In this document: positions 1 through 8,258 of the stretch, in pieces | Numbering within the stretch: position 1 is the first letter of the stretch | Layout of the letters: every line of letters starts with the position of its first letter | DNA from: CAZADA01 sp964526675 | GTDB lineage: Bacteria > Pseudomonadota > Alphaproteobacteria > Caulobacterales > Maricaulaceae | Assembly: GCA_964526675.1 (NCBI GenBank) | Contig: CAZGLY010000041.1 | Location: forward strand, 1-24,668 | DNA: 24,668 nucleotides | Reading direction: 5' to 3' | The notes under the pieces: model-generated | Database searches by the model: none | What the model was told of the DNA's origin: nothing | The model's input: the letters and a program-made list of their open reading frames with translations, nothing else | Position numbers and translations under genes: made by a program

Positions 1-81
1 GCTCGAGTCGCAGCCGCTCGCCAACGCCGCGCCGAGCGCCGTCGCCGCCAAAAGCGCCGCGCGCCCTGGCCGGCCTGTCAT
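1..81 (-). CDS. Lipoprotein, N-terminal fragment (runs off left edge)
   Basis: The reverse strand encodes 27 residues from an ATG at 81 to the window edge. There is an Arg-containing n-region, a hydrophobic Ala/Leu stretch and then Ala-Ser-Gly-Cys at about residues 21-24, which fits a lipobox cleaved before Cys24. The product would be a lipidated, envelope-anchored protein; its function cannot be read from so little. In-frame ATGs at 96 and 114 are alternative starts, and none has a clear Shine-Dalgarno. The gene lies 69 bases downstream of the GH5 gene on the same strand, so the two could be co-transcribed. Confidence 0.55.
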   Translation of the reverse strand, partial: MTGRPGRAALLAATALGAALASGCDSS

Positions 82-150
82 GCGTGAATGTGTCATCGCA
101 GATGTCCGTGTCATCAGCCGCGGAGCGTCGCCGTCTCGCCGCGGCGCGCC

Positions 151-1197
151 TCAGTTGGGGCCGTCAAGGCCAAGCGCCGCCAGAAGGGGCGTGTTCCAAT
201 CACGCCCCTCGCGGAGTTCAAACGTGTTGGTGAATGACCACACGCACCATGGAAGCTCCGCTTGCTCCCACGCCGCGCGAGCGGTCTCCAGATACGCGGT
301 TCGATCGCCGACGGACGGCTCCTCGCCGTTGTAGACGCCAAACTCACCCACGAAGACGGGCCGTCCTCCCAACGCATCGCTGACGGCGGCGCCGCGCTGC
401 GCGATCTCCTCCAAAACCGCTTCATCGACCTGCTGGTTCCAAGGCCGACCAGCGAGGGGCGGGTTCGGCAGAAAATCCGCCCCCTGATGAGTGAATTCAA
501 ACGGCTCGTAGCTGTGGAAGGTCGCAACCAAATTGGGGTCGTCGGGGAATGGATAGGTTTCCAGGTCCGCGATGCTGTTGAACGACGCGCCGCCCACAAT
601 GATCGACCGCGTGGGGTTGGTTTCGCGAATGACCGCGATCGCGGCGTTCTGCAGAGCCGGCAGATTGGCGTTGGTCAGACCATCGCGCGGCTCGTTCAGC
701 ACCTCGAAAGACACTGTGTCCGGCTGATCTTGAAAGCGCGCGGCGATTTGCGCCCACAGCGCCACGAACTTGTCGGACTCCGCCGCGGGGTCTGCGTAAA
801 GCTCATCATAGTGATGAACGTTGATGATGACCTGAAGGTTGAAGTCTTGCGCCCAACGAACAACCTCAGCCACCCGGTCCATCCAGGTCGGTTCTATCGT
901 GTAGGGCGGCGTGTCCTCCGCTTTGTTGTTCCACCGAACAGGAACGCGCACGGTGTCGAAACCCATGCCGGCGATGGCGCGGAAATCCGCCCGTTCGATG
1001 CGGCGGCCCCAGTCGCCCTCGCTGGGCAACCCCTCGAGTTGATTGCCCATATTGACACAGCGCTTCACATTAAAGTTCTGCGCGCCAGCTGAACCCACGG
1101 CTCCAAACGTTAACAACATTCCCAGCGCTGCGGCAGAGACACCCAACCGTAAACCGAACGCAGGTGTCACAAATTGGGTCAGATTTATCTTGGACAT
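151..1197 (-). CDS. Secreted GH5-family glycoside hydrolase (cellulase-like)
   Basis: This 348-residue protein is predicted to cleave beta-1,4-linked glucans or mannans outside the cytoplasm with retention of configuration. An N-terminal signal peptide (about residues 1-39, ending Ala-Gly-Ala before Gln40) is followed by one TIM-barrel GH5 domain. Family hallmarks are visible: RVPVRW near 84-89, the His-His pair at 128-129, the acid/base Glu169 in LNEP, His228 in a FHSY motif and the nucleophile Glu285 in VGEFG. The length is normal for a single-domain GH5, and there is no carbohydrate-binding module. The ATG start is followed directly by a plausible export signal, although the Shine-Dalgarno is weak. 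An AT-rich stretch just upstream (1226-1240) contains TATAGT on this strand as a possible -10 box. The GH5 subfamily and exact substrate cannot be assigned by eye. Confidence 0.9.
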   Translation of the reverse strand: MSKINLTQFVTPAFGLRLGVSAAALGMLLTFGAVGSAGAQNFNVKRCVNMGNQLEGLPSEGDWGRRIERADFRAIAGMGFDTVRVPVRWNNKAEDTPPYTIEPTWMDRVAEVVRWAQDFNLQVIINVHHYDELYADPAAESDKFVALWAQIAARFQDQPDTVSFEVLNEPRDGLTNANLPALQNAAIAVIRETNPTRSIIVGGASFNSIADLETYPFPDDPNLVATFHSYEPFEFTHQGADFLPNPPLAGRPWNQQVDEAVLEEIAQRGAAVSDALGGRPVFVGEFGVYNGEEPSVGDRTAYLETARAAWEQAELPWCVWSFTNTFELREGRDWNTPLLAALGLDGPN

Positions 1198-1437
1198 TCC
1201 GAAGTTAGCCCCCCGCTGACACGCAAAAATACTATATATCTTGATGGTCTCATTCAGCCGTTAGGGTCAAGATTTCGAGCTGCAGTTGCACACACGCAAT
1301 GCAGTGGCTGATGTCGGCCAGAAGACCCCATGCGAATAACGCGCCGCTCGCGCGTCTGTGCGCGCGCGTGTGTCGCCGGAGGCGATCAAACGTGCGAGAC
1401 GCACAGTCTTGACGTTGCTCGCCCGAAGGATGCGCCA

Positions 1438-1998
1438 ATGACCCGCCGCCCCCTGCTCGCCGCTTGCCTTGTCGCCATGATCGCCGCGGGCGGAGCCGCC
1501 GGGCAGGACGACAATGGCGCCGACGCTCCAGCCGAAACCGTCGGCGCTATGACGGGGGAGCGTTTGGGCGAGATCATCCGCACCATCGATCCCAACGCCG
1601 AAGCCGCGCCCAACGGGTATGAGCTTGTCGTGGGCGAACGTCCCGTGACGGTCGTTTTTGACGAGAACGCGGACCGCATGCGCATCTTGACCCCTATCGC
1701 ACCCGCCGGCCCGGCGGGAGAGGCGCTGTTGCTCCGCATGCTGCAGGCGAACTTCGACGCCGTGCTGGACGCGCGCTACGCCATCGCCCAGGACATCATC
1801 TGGAGCGTCTACATCCACCCGCTCAGTCCGCTTACGGACGAGCAGGCGTTGTCCGGCCTCGCCCAAACCGTGACCGCGGCGGACACCTTCGGCGCGAGCT
1901 TCACCTCCGGCGCGCTCGTCTTTGGCGGCGGGGACACGAACGATCTGCATCAGCAATTGCTGGAACAGTTTGAAGCGGTCGGCGGCCAAGACATCTGA
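1438..1998 (+). CDS. Exported protein of unknown function
   Basis: This 186-residue protein starts at ATG 1438, which has GAAGGA seven bases upstream. The same frame extends upstream to 1330 but encodes Arg/Cys-rich sequence that looks non-coding. A signal peptide covers about residues 1-22 and ends in Ala-Ala-Gly before Gln-Asp-Asp. The mature part has the alternating beta/alpha pattern seen in YbjN or type III secretion chaperone-like folds: a strand pair around VVGERPVTVVFDE, a hydrophobic helix around LLLRMLQANFD, and a strand containing WSVYIHPL. That fold resemblance is a weak inference. It lies 44 bases before the TauE-like gene on the same strand. No enzymatic motif is seen. Confidence 0.7.
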   Translation: MTRRPLLAACLVAMIAAGGAAGQDDNGADAPAETVGAMTGERLGEIIRTIDPNAEAAPNGYELVVGERPVTVVFDENADRMRILTPIAPAGPAGEALLLRMLQANFDAVLDARYAIAQDIIWSVYIHPLSPLTDEQALSGLAQTVTAADTFGASFTSGALVFGGGDTNDLHQQLLEQFEAVGGQDI

Positions 1999-2042
1999 CG
2001 TTCACGCCCCGCATTAAGCGGAAGGCATGTAGAACGACGCCC

Positions 2043-2795
2043 ATGGCGCTTCTTCCCCCAGAGGTCGCGCCGGGTTTCGCCGGCGTGCTCGTCATCACGA
2101 GCTTCTTCACCTCCGCCTTGACGGCGGCCTTCGGCATTGGCGGCGGGGTCTCCTTGCTTGCGGTGATGGCCGCAGGCTTGCCGCTGGCGACCGTCATCCC
2201 CGTTCACGGCGTGGTGCAATTGGGCTCCAATGTGGGCCGCGCAGCGGTCCAGCGGGCGCACATCGACTGGGCCGTGACGGCTTGGTTCTGCGGCGGCGGC
2301 GCGCTGGGCGCGGCCGTGGGCGGGGCCACCGTCGTCAGCCTGCCGGACGCGCCCCTCAAGCTCGCGGTGGCGGCCTTCATCCTGTTCGCTGTTTGGGGTC
2401 CCAAACCGCCAGGCCTGGGCCGCGGCCCCGGAGCGGCGGCCGCCGGCGGGGCCTTAGGCGGGTTGGTGACCATGTATGTCGGCGCCACGGGACCATTCAC
2501 AGCCGCGGTCTTGGCGGCGCAACGGCTCGACCGCCTGGCCCAAGTCGCCACGTTTTCCATGTGCATGAGCGTGCAACACGTGCTGAAGGTGATCGCCTTC
2601 GGCGTCCTGGGTTTCGCGTTCGGGCCTTGGGCGTTGTTGCTTGCCGCCATGATCGGCGCCGGCTTTGCCGGCACGTTGGCCGGCGGTCGCCTGCTGCGCG
2701 CAATGCCGGAGACGGTGTTCCGCCGCGGCTTTCGCGTTCTGATGACGGGCCTCGCGCTCTATGTCGGCGCGGCCGGGCTGCGGGGGTTGCTCTAA
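2043..2795 (+). CDS. TauE/SafE-family sulfite/anion exporter-like permease
   Basis: This 250-residue integral membrane protein has about eight hydrophobic segments. It contains the family's duplicated pattern: an N-terminal GIGGGVSLLAVM stretch near residues 33-44 and a second half with GALGGLVTMYVGATGP near 135-150. TauE/SafE proteins move sulfite, sulfoacetate or related organic anions across the inner membrane, but substrate cannot be inferred from sequence. The length is typical. The ATG at 2043 is the first start in frame, and a purine-rich GGAAGG lies rather far upstream (about 18 bases). The stop is six bases from the convergent stop of the sugar dehydrogenase gene, so the two genes share a very short terminator region. 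Confidence 0.88.
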   Translation: MALLPPEVAPGFAGVLVITSFFTSALTAAFGIGGGVSLLAVMAAGLPLATVIPVHGVVQLGSNVGRAAVQRAHIDWAVTAWFCGGGALGAAVGGATVVSLPDAPLKLAVAAFILFAVWGPKPPGLGRGPGAAAAGGALGGLVTMYVGATGPFTAAVLAAQRLDRLAQVATFSMCMSVQHVLKVIAFGVLGFAFGPWALLLAAMIGAGFAGTLAGGRLLRAMPETVFRRGFRVLMTGLALYVGAAGLRGLL

Positions 2796-2801
2796 CGGCC
2801 C

Positions 2802-4418
2802 TTACGGCGCGCGGAACGCCTTCAGCAGGGCGATGATCTCCGCACGGGCGGTCGGATCGTCTTCAAGACCCATCGCCACCATAGAGCCGCCGGGCGCGAT
2901 CGCCTGGGGATCCGCGAGATAGGCGTCGAGGCGCGCCTCGGTCCAGCGGCCGCCAACCTGCTTGAGAGCGTCGGAATAGCGGGGAAACTCCGCGCCCGCG
3001 ACACGCCGGCCGACCACGCCTTCCAAGTCCGGCGCGGCCGCGTTGGCGCCTCCCGCGGCGTGACACTCCCAACATTGGGCGAACACGGCCTCCGCTTGCG
3101 GGCTGAGATCCGCGCGCGCCGTCTCCAAGGCCGCGAGAGCCGGATCCACGCCCGGGCGCACGACCAACAGCTCCTCGTCGTCCGTCCATAAGAGGATTGG
3201 CCCCGCGGCGTGTTGATGGACGTAACGCACCCGCGCGCCAACGCGGATCGGCTCCGCCACCAGGACCCGTCCTTCGCGGATATGCAGGCGAAACACCGTT
3301 TCCCCCGCCATGGAGCCGACGAGGAGGTCGCCCTCCCACGCGGGATGGAACCCCGTGACCGCATCGAGATGTGAAATGCCAAAGCTCGGCACCCACGCAT
3401 AGACCGGGCGAATGAACTCCGGCTGATCATGACGCCCCGGCGCGGGCGCAAGCGGCCAGTCCTTGGTGCCGTAGTGCACGCCAAGCGTGGCGAACGGCCA
3501 ACCATAGTTCCCGCCTTCAACAATCAAATTGAGCTCGTCCCCGCCCTGGGGGCCATGCTCAAGCGCCCAGATCCGCCCGTCTTCCGCGAGCGTCAGGCCC
3601 TGATTGTTGCGGTGCCCTTTGGAGAACACAGCCGCAGCGCCGGTGTCGACGTTGATGCGGTGGGTCTTGCCGTAATCGACGTCGTCCATTTGCGCCCAGG
3701 GGGCGTCGCTGTTGCGGCCATCATGCTGAAAATCACCGACGTTCAACAGCACATGCGCGTCGTCCAACACCGCCATACGCCCGCCCGTCATGTGCAAGGC
3801 GAAGGGCGTGCCTTTGTCCTTCACGCCCACGCAGGGCTCGGATGTGAAGAGCGTGCGCCAGTCCTCCGGCTCCGCCGCGAACGCCGCGACCTCGGCGGGC
3901 GTGTCGGGAACGTCGAGCGCGCTCAGCCGCATGCGAAAGCACTCGCCCTCCACATTCATGTGCATGTGGGCGATCAGGAGCAGCGAACGTCCCGGCCGCT
4001 GGAGATACGCGACGTCGAGGTGCCGGATGCGGTCCGTGCGAATACGCACGCCCAGCTTGTCCTCCAAGGGCGGCACGCCGGCGCGATTCGACACCGGCGC
4101 CGCAATCGCCAGCGGCTGCAGGGCGCTGGTCGCGACGTCATACGCCCATAGCCGGCCGGCGCCGGACAGCACCAGCGCCAGATCGCCCAAGGTGGTGACC
4201 GCGCCGCCCCGGTCCGCTTTGCGCCCTGGCGCGAAATCGACCCGCTCCACCGCCAGCGTAACGAGGTTGGTGTCGATCAAACGCGATGACGCCCCGCCGC
4301 CGCGGTTCGCGCCCCAAAGCGCCCACGCCGCGACCGCGCCGCCCGCCGCAACGATCAGCGCCGCCGCGAGGACCGCAGCACGCCATCCAAAGCGGCTCGA
4401 GGTTGATGCGTTGCTCAA
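2802..4418 (-). CDS. Membrane-anchored PQQ-type sugar dehydrogenase with C-terminal cytochrome c
   Basis: This 538-residue protein probably oxidises an aldose or related alcohol in the periplasm and passes electrons to its own haem. It has an N-terminal membrane anchor (about residues 14-34) and a six-bladed propeller of the glucose/sorbosone dehydrogenase family, recognised by the EHGPQGGDELNLI...GGNYGWP signature. A class I cytochrome c domain follows, with CWECH at about 449-453 and Met513 in PGGSM as the likely sixth ligand. The start is TTG at 4418, supported by GGAGGAG five bases upstream; no ATG lies nearby at the N-terminus. It is divergent from the DNA ligase across 151 bases. The enzyme needs PQQ and c-type cytochrome maturation, and neither pathway is encoded here. 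The substrate is unknown. Confidence 0.87.
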   Translation of the reverse strand: MSNASTSSRFGWRAAVLAAALIVAAGGAVAAWALWGANRGGGASSRLIDTNLVTLAVERVDFAPGRKADRGGAVTTLGDLALVLSGAGRLWAYDVATSALQPLAIAAPVSNRAGVPPLEDKLGVRIRTDRIRHLDVAYLQRPGRSLLLIAHMHMNVEGECFRMRLSALDVPDTPAEVAAFAAEPEDWRTLFTSEPCVGVKDKGTPFALHMTGGRMAVLDDAHVLLNVGDFQHDGRNSDAPWAQMDDVDYGKTHRINVDTGAAAVFSKGHRNNQGLTLAEDGRIWALEHGPQGGDELNLIVEGGNYGWPFATLGVHYGTKDWPLAPAPGRHDQPEFIRPVYAWVPSFGISHLDAVTGFHPAWEGDLLVGSMAGETVFRLHIREGRVLVAEPIRVGARVRYVHQHAAGPILLWTDDEELLVVRPGVDPALAALETARADLSPQAEAVFAQCWECHAAGGANAAAPDLEGVVGRRVAGAEFPRYSDALKQVGGRWTEARLDAYLADPQAIAPGGSMVAMGLEDDPTARAEIIALLKAFRAP

Positions 4419-4569
4419 GGGCGCTCCTCCGCGCGGGCGTAACGTCGGGGCGCGCCTGGAGCCCTAAGGTCGGCCACGGCGCTCCCGGTCATATGCGCGC
4501 TAGCGACGACCCGACAAGACCGCAACGCCGTGGCTGGTCAAGGGGCGGCGGATCGGCCACATCTTCGCC

Positions 4570-6201
4570 ATGCACGCGTTCGCCGCACTGCTTGATCGGC
4601 TGATCCTCACGCCCTCGCGCACGACCAAGCTGCGTCTGATCCAGGACTACTGCGCGGCCACGCCCGATCCCGCGCGCGGCTTCGCCATCGCGGCGATCAC
4701 CCGGGACTTGGAGTTTCGCACGGCCAAGCCGGCGATGCTGCGGGGCCTGATTGAAGGGCGTATGGACGCCGAGCTCTTCGCGCTCTCGTACGACTATGTC
4801 GGGGACTTGGCGGAAACGATCGCCCTCACATGGCCCGCGCGGGCCCCGTGTGCGGCGAGCGGCGCGCCGACGCTGACAGACGTGGTGGACCAGCTCCAGA
4901 ACGCCACCCGCGCCCAAGCCCCGGCGCTCATCGAAGGGTGGCTGGACGCGCTCGACTCCAGTGGGCGGTGGGCGCTCCTCAAACTCGTCACCGGCGGGTT
5001 GCGCGTCGGCGTTTCCGCGCGTCTGGCCAAGCAGGCGCTCGCGGATTTCGGCGCCAAACCCATCGCCGAGATCGAGGAGCTGTGGCACGGCCTCTCGCCG
5101 CCCTACGCCGAACTGTTCGCGTGGCTAGAGAACCGCGGCGCAAAGCCCGCGCCGGCGCGCCACGCGCCCTTCCGCCCCGTCATGCTCGCCCATCCGCTGA
5201 TCGCTAAGGCCAAGCGCGCCGACCCCGACGCGATCGACCCCGCGACAATCACGCCGGAGACCTTCGCCGCGGAATGGAAATGGGACGGCGTGCGGGTCCA
5301 AGCCGCCAGCGAAGCGGGCGTGCGGCGGCTGTACACCCGAACCGGCGAAGACATTTCACACACCTTTCCCGACGTTCTGGCGGCGATGACGTTTGAGGGC
5401 GCGCTCGACGGGGAGCTTCTGGTGCGCGCGGAGAACGGAAACGCCGCGCCTTTCAACGAGCTCCAACAGAGGCTCAACCGCAAAACAGTCAGCAAGAAAC
5501 TGATGACGGAGCGCCCAGCGTTCATGCGCGTTTATGACGTGCTGGTCGTCGGGGATGACGATCTGCGCGCGTCGCCATTTCGCGACCGCCGCGCTCGGCT
5601 CGAAGCGTTCTTGGCGCCGCTCGACCCCGCGCGTTTTGACGCCTCGCCCTTGGTGCCGTTCGCCAGCTTCGAGGAACTCGCCAACCGCCGCGCTCAACCG
5701 CCAGCGCCCGAGATCGAAGGACTGATGCTGAAGCGGTGGGACAGCCTCTACGAAGCCGGGCGGCCGAAAGGCCCATGGTTCAAATGGAAGCGCGATCCCT
5801 ATCTCGTCGACGCGGTGTTGCTCTACGCCCAACGCGGCCACGGCAAGCGATCAAGCTTCTACTCAGACTTCACGTTCGGCGTTTGGCGCATGACCGAAGA
5901 CGGCGAGCGGGAACTGACGCCCGTCGGCAAGGCATACTTCGGTTTTACCGACGACGAGTTGAAACTCTTGGACAAATACGTCCGCGACCACACGATTGAC
6001 CGCTTCGGCCCGGTGCGCGCCGTGACCGCGAACGCAACACAGGGTTTGGTCCTCGAAGTCGCGTTTGAAGGGCTCAACCGCTCGGCGCGCCACAAATCGG
6101 GTTTGGCCATGCGGTTTCCGCGAATTAACCGCATTCGATGGGACAAGCCCGCAGCCGAGGCCGATGGGTTGGAGATCTTGCAAGCCCTAGTTTCCAGTTG
6201 A
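4570..6201 (+). CDS. ATP-dependent DNA ligase, PP_1105 family
   Basis: This 543-residue ligase seals nicks in DNA using ATP. It contains an N-terminal DNA-binding domain, a nucleotidyltransferase domain with motif I KWDG (Lys237 as the adenylated residue), motif III-like ALDGELLVR, motif IV EGLMLKRWDS and motif V WFKWKRDPY, and a C-terminal OB domain. The N-terminus (MHAFAALLDRL..TPSRTTKLRL) is characteristic of the bacterial PP_1105-type family (TIGR04120). These ligases usually sit beside an Lhr-like helicase, a beta-CASP exonuclease and a metallophosphoesterase, and have been linked to cross-link damage resistance. None of those partners is in this window. Length and all core motifs are intact. 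The ATG is chosen because the family N-terminus begins there. Confidence 0.93.
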   Translation: MHAFAALLDRLILTPSRTTKLRLIQDYCAATPDPARGFAIAAITRDLEFRTAKPAMLRGLIEGRMDAELFALSYDYVGDLAETIALTWPARAPCAASGAPTLTDVVDQLQNATRAQAPALIEGWLDALDSSGRWALLKLVTGGLRVGVSARLAKQALADFGAKPIAEIEELWHGLSPPYAELFAWLENRGAKPAPARHAPFRPVMLAHPLIAKAKRADPDAIDPATITPETFAAEWKWDGVRVQAASEAGVRRLYTRTGEDISHTFPDVLAAMTFEGALDGELLVRAENGNAAPFNELQQRLNRKTVSKKLMTERPAFMRVYDVLVVGDDDLRASPFRDRRARLEAFLAPLDPARFDASPLVPFASFEELANRRAQPPAPEIEGLMLKRWDSLYEAGRPKGPWFKWKRDPYLVDAVLLYAQRGHGKRSSFYSDFTFGVWRMTEDGERELTPVGKAYFGFTDDELKLLDKYVRDHTIDRFGPVRAVTANATQGLVLEVAFEGLNRSARHKSGLAMRFPRINRIRWDKPAAEADGLEILQALVSS

Positions 6202-6217
6202 GAGCATTGAGCTTGTG

Positions 6218-6247
6218 CTGCAGATTCGCTGCAGACGTCTGCTGCAG
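6218..6247. repeat. Cluster of three CTGCAG palindromes with a nested 12-bp palindrome
   Basis: Between the ligase stop and the mscS start, CTGCAG occurs at 6218-6223, 6229-6234 and 6242-6247. The last two overlap a perfect palindrome, GCAGACGTCTGC, at 6231-6242. It is followed by TTTCTT. It could act as a rho-independent terminator for the ligase gene or as an operator for mscS; the sequence alone does not decide. Confidence 0.4.
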
Positions 6248-6311
6248 TTTCTTGAAAGTGCGGTAAACCGGTTAAGCACGCAATCACGCGTCATCAGTTG
6301 AGGAGAGCGTC

Positions 6312-7121
6312 GTGGAGGATTTCCTGGGAGCGAGCGTCACCACACTGCTGTTTAAGCTGGTGATCGCCGTCGTCATCATTTTGGTGGGCAATTGGCTTGC
6401 GAGCTTTGTGGCCAAGCTCATTCGTCGACAGACGGAATCATCCGAGCGGATCGACACCACGCTTGGCAATTTCTTCGCGTCGATCGCCCGGTACGCGATC
6501 ATTCTCCTGGCGGTGTTGACCGCCGCCCAGCAAGCCGGCGTGGATGTGATCGCGTTCGTCGGCATTTTGTCGGCGCTCGCATTGGCCGTTGGTCTCGCGC
6601 TGCAAGGCACGTTGGGCAACATCGCCGCCGGCGTGATGATTATCCTCTTCCGCCCCTACAAAGTCGGCCAATTCATCGAAGTCGCGGGCCAGTCCGGCAC
6701 CGTCAAGGAGATCGACATCTTCACCACGGAGCTGGTGACCGTCGACAATGTCCAGATCGTTGTTCCCAATGGCGAATGCTGGGGCGGAACGATCACGAAC
6801 TACTCCGCGCACCCCACCCGTCGGTGTGATCTCACCTTCGGCATCTCTTACGATGACGACATCCAGAAAGCCACCGACGCCATCCTCGGCGTCGTGCGCG
6901 CGGACGGGCGGTTCCTGTCGAGCCCGGCGGAACCTTGGGTGCGTGTCGTCAATCTCGGCGACAGCTCCGTTGATCTGCAGCTGCGTGCCTGGGTGAACGC
7001 CGCGGACTATTGGGAGGCGCGCTTCGCGGTGATCCGCGGGGTGAAGGAGACCTTCGACGCGCAGGGGGTCGAGATCCCCTATCCCCACTCCGTGGAGATC
7101 CAAAAGACCGTCGCCGGCTAG
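6312..7121 (+). CDS. mscS: Small-conductance mechanosensitive channel (MscS family)
   Basis: This 269-residue inner-membrane channel opens under membrane tension to release solutes on hypo-osmotic shock. Three transmembrane helices are visible: about 10-32, 56-78 and the pore helix at about 80-112. The pore helix has the glycine/alanine packing GLALQGTLGNIAAGVMIILFRPY. The MscS beta domain follows, with VVPNGECWGGTITNYSAHPTRR, and then the alpha/beta C-terminal domain. The size matches the minimal E. coli-type MscS. The start is GTG at 6312 with AGGAGA five bases upstream. An isolated palindrome cluster precedes it. The next gene begins 63 bases downstream on the same strand but is functionally unrelated on present evidence. 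Confidence 0.93.
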   Translation: MEDFLGASVTTLLFKLVIAVVIILVGNWLASFVAKLIRRQTESSERIDTTLGNFFASIARYAIILLAVLTAAQQAGVDVIAFVGILSALALAVGLALQGTLGNIAAGVMIILFRPYKVGQFIEVAGQSGTVKEIDIFTTELVTVDNVQIVVPNGECWGGTITNYSAHPTRRCDLTFGISYDDDIQKATDAILGVVRADGRFLSSPAEPWVRVVNLGDSSVDLQLRAWVNAADYWEARFAVIRGVKETFDAQGVEIPYPHSVEIQKTVAG

Positions 7122-7184
7122 GGATCACGCCGTCGAAAGCCGCCCTTTACGTCGTGGCGCCATGGTCAACGCCTTCAGCACGAG

Positions 7185-8078
7185 GTGGAGACGGTGGCGG
7201 ACACGACAGACACGCTGGCGGAGTTGCCAACCCTGCTTGTGGAAGACAACTCCTTCATGCTTGGGGCGTTTTTCCAAGTGCTGCGGGGCTTCGGCATGCA
7301 GCGGGTCGAGATGGCCAGCGACGGGCGGGAAGCCATCAAGCGCTTTCGTCAGATGGTCCCGGAGTTGGTCATCACCGATTGGCGCATGCCCGGCCTCTCA
7401 GGGCTGGAGTTTGTTCAATGGATCCGACGCGCGCCGGAGTCGCCGAACCGGGAGGTCGGCATCATCCTGATCAGCGCGAGCAACCAAGCGAACGAAATCG
7501 TGCAGGCGCGCGACGCCGGCGTCTCCGAATTTCTGATGAAGCCCGTGACGCCAAAGGCGATCCGCAACCGCATCGACGCGGTGCTCAACCAGCCGCGCGC
7601 CTTCATTGACTCCGGAAGTTATGTCGGCCCTTGCCGCCGCCGCCGTCGCGTTGAAGGCTATGCTGGCGCAAAGCGCCGGGCGAGCGACGCCGAAGACGCG
7701 AAGAGCGGCGTGGGCGAGGAAGGCCTCGCCGTGTTGCTTCAGCGGCAGATCGACGAGCTGGTGGCGTTGTCCCGGAAACTCGACCCCAAGGATCAAAAGA
7801 GCCTCAAAAAGCTTGGAGCCATTGCGCTGCGCATGGGTGACGCCGCCCACGGCGCCGGCGACGGCCATTTCGCCGAATTGGCTGAAACGATGCAGCGCTA
7901 TGTCGCCGCCCACGGGATGAACGGGAAAGCGGAAGTCGACATCGTGCAAATGCACATCACCACAATGCGACAGCTGTTGGCGCTGCCGGCGGGCCACATG
8001 TACCGATCAACGGCCGTTAAGAGCTTGAAGCAAGTCGTGGACAAACGCGGCGGTCGCGCCCTCCGCGCGGCGGAGTGA
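7185..8078 (+). CDS. Response regulator with receiver domain and uncharacterised helical C-terminus
   Basis: This 297-residue cytoplasmic protein has a complete CheY-like receiver domain (about residues 15-135): acidic pair Glu20/Asp21, phospho-acceptor Asp65 in TDWRMPG, Ser97 in the switch position and Lys119 in FLMKP. A short motif at 146-153 (YVGPCRRR) resembles the YVGPDRR element found after receiver domains in many alphaproteobacteria, with Cys in place of Asp. Residues 165-297 are predicted to be mostly helical and carry no DNA-binding or enzymatic motif I recognise; an HPt-like or protein-interaction role is possible. The start is either GTG 7185 or GTG 7194. No histidine kinase is adjacent, so it looks like an orphan regulator. 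Confidence 0.85.
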   Translation: METVADTTDTLAELPTLLVEDNSFMLGAFFQVLRGFGMQRVEMASDGREAIKRFRQMVPELVITDWRMPGLSGLEFVQWIRRAPESPNREVGIILISASNQANEIVQARDAGVSEFLMKPVTPKAIRNRIDAVLNQPRAFIDSGSYVGPCRRRRRVEGYAGAKRRASDAEDAKSGVGEEGLAVLLQRQIDELVALSRKLDPKDQKSLKKLGAIALRMGDAAHGAGDGHFAELAETMQRYVAAHGMNGKAEVDIVQMHITTMRQLLALPAGHMYRSTAVKSLKQVVDKRGGRALRAAE

Positions 8079-8103
8079 GCCCCCCGTCCGCCCGCCGGGG
8101 CGC

Positions 8104-8158
8104 CGCCCCAACGCCATAGCGCGCGATCCCTTGTCCGGCCGCCCCCTATCCGGCCGCC
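8104..8158 (+). repeat. 55-bp direct repeat, copy 1 (left contig end)
   Basis: These 55 bases abut the N run and are identical to 8259-8313. They include two TCCGGCCGCC units. Exact sharing of contig ends suggests an assembly overlap rather than a genomic duplication. Confidence 0.9.
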
Positions 8159-8258
8159 NNNNNNNNNNNNNNNNNNNNNNNNNNNNNNNNNNNNNNNNNN
8201 NNNNNNNNNNNNNNNNNNNNNNNNNNNNNNNNNNNNNNNNNNNNNNNNNNNNNNNNNN
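8159..8258. other. Assembly gap of 100 N
   Basis: There are exactly 100 undetermined bases, a conventional filler length used by scaffolding programs when the true gap size is unknown. The same 55-mer borders it on both sides, so the true gap may be negative (an overlap). No gene can be called across it. Confidence 0.98.
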
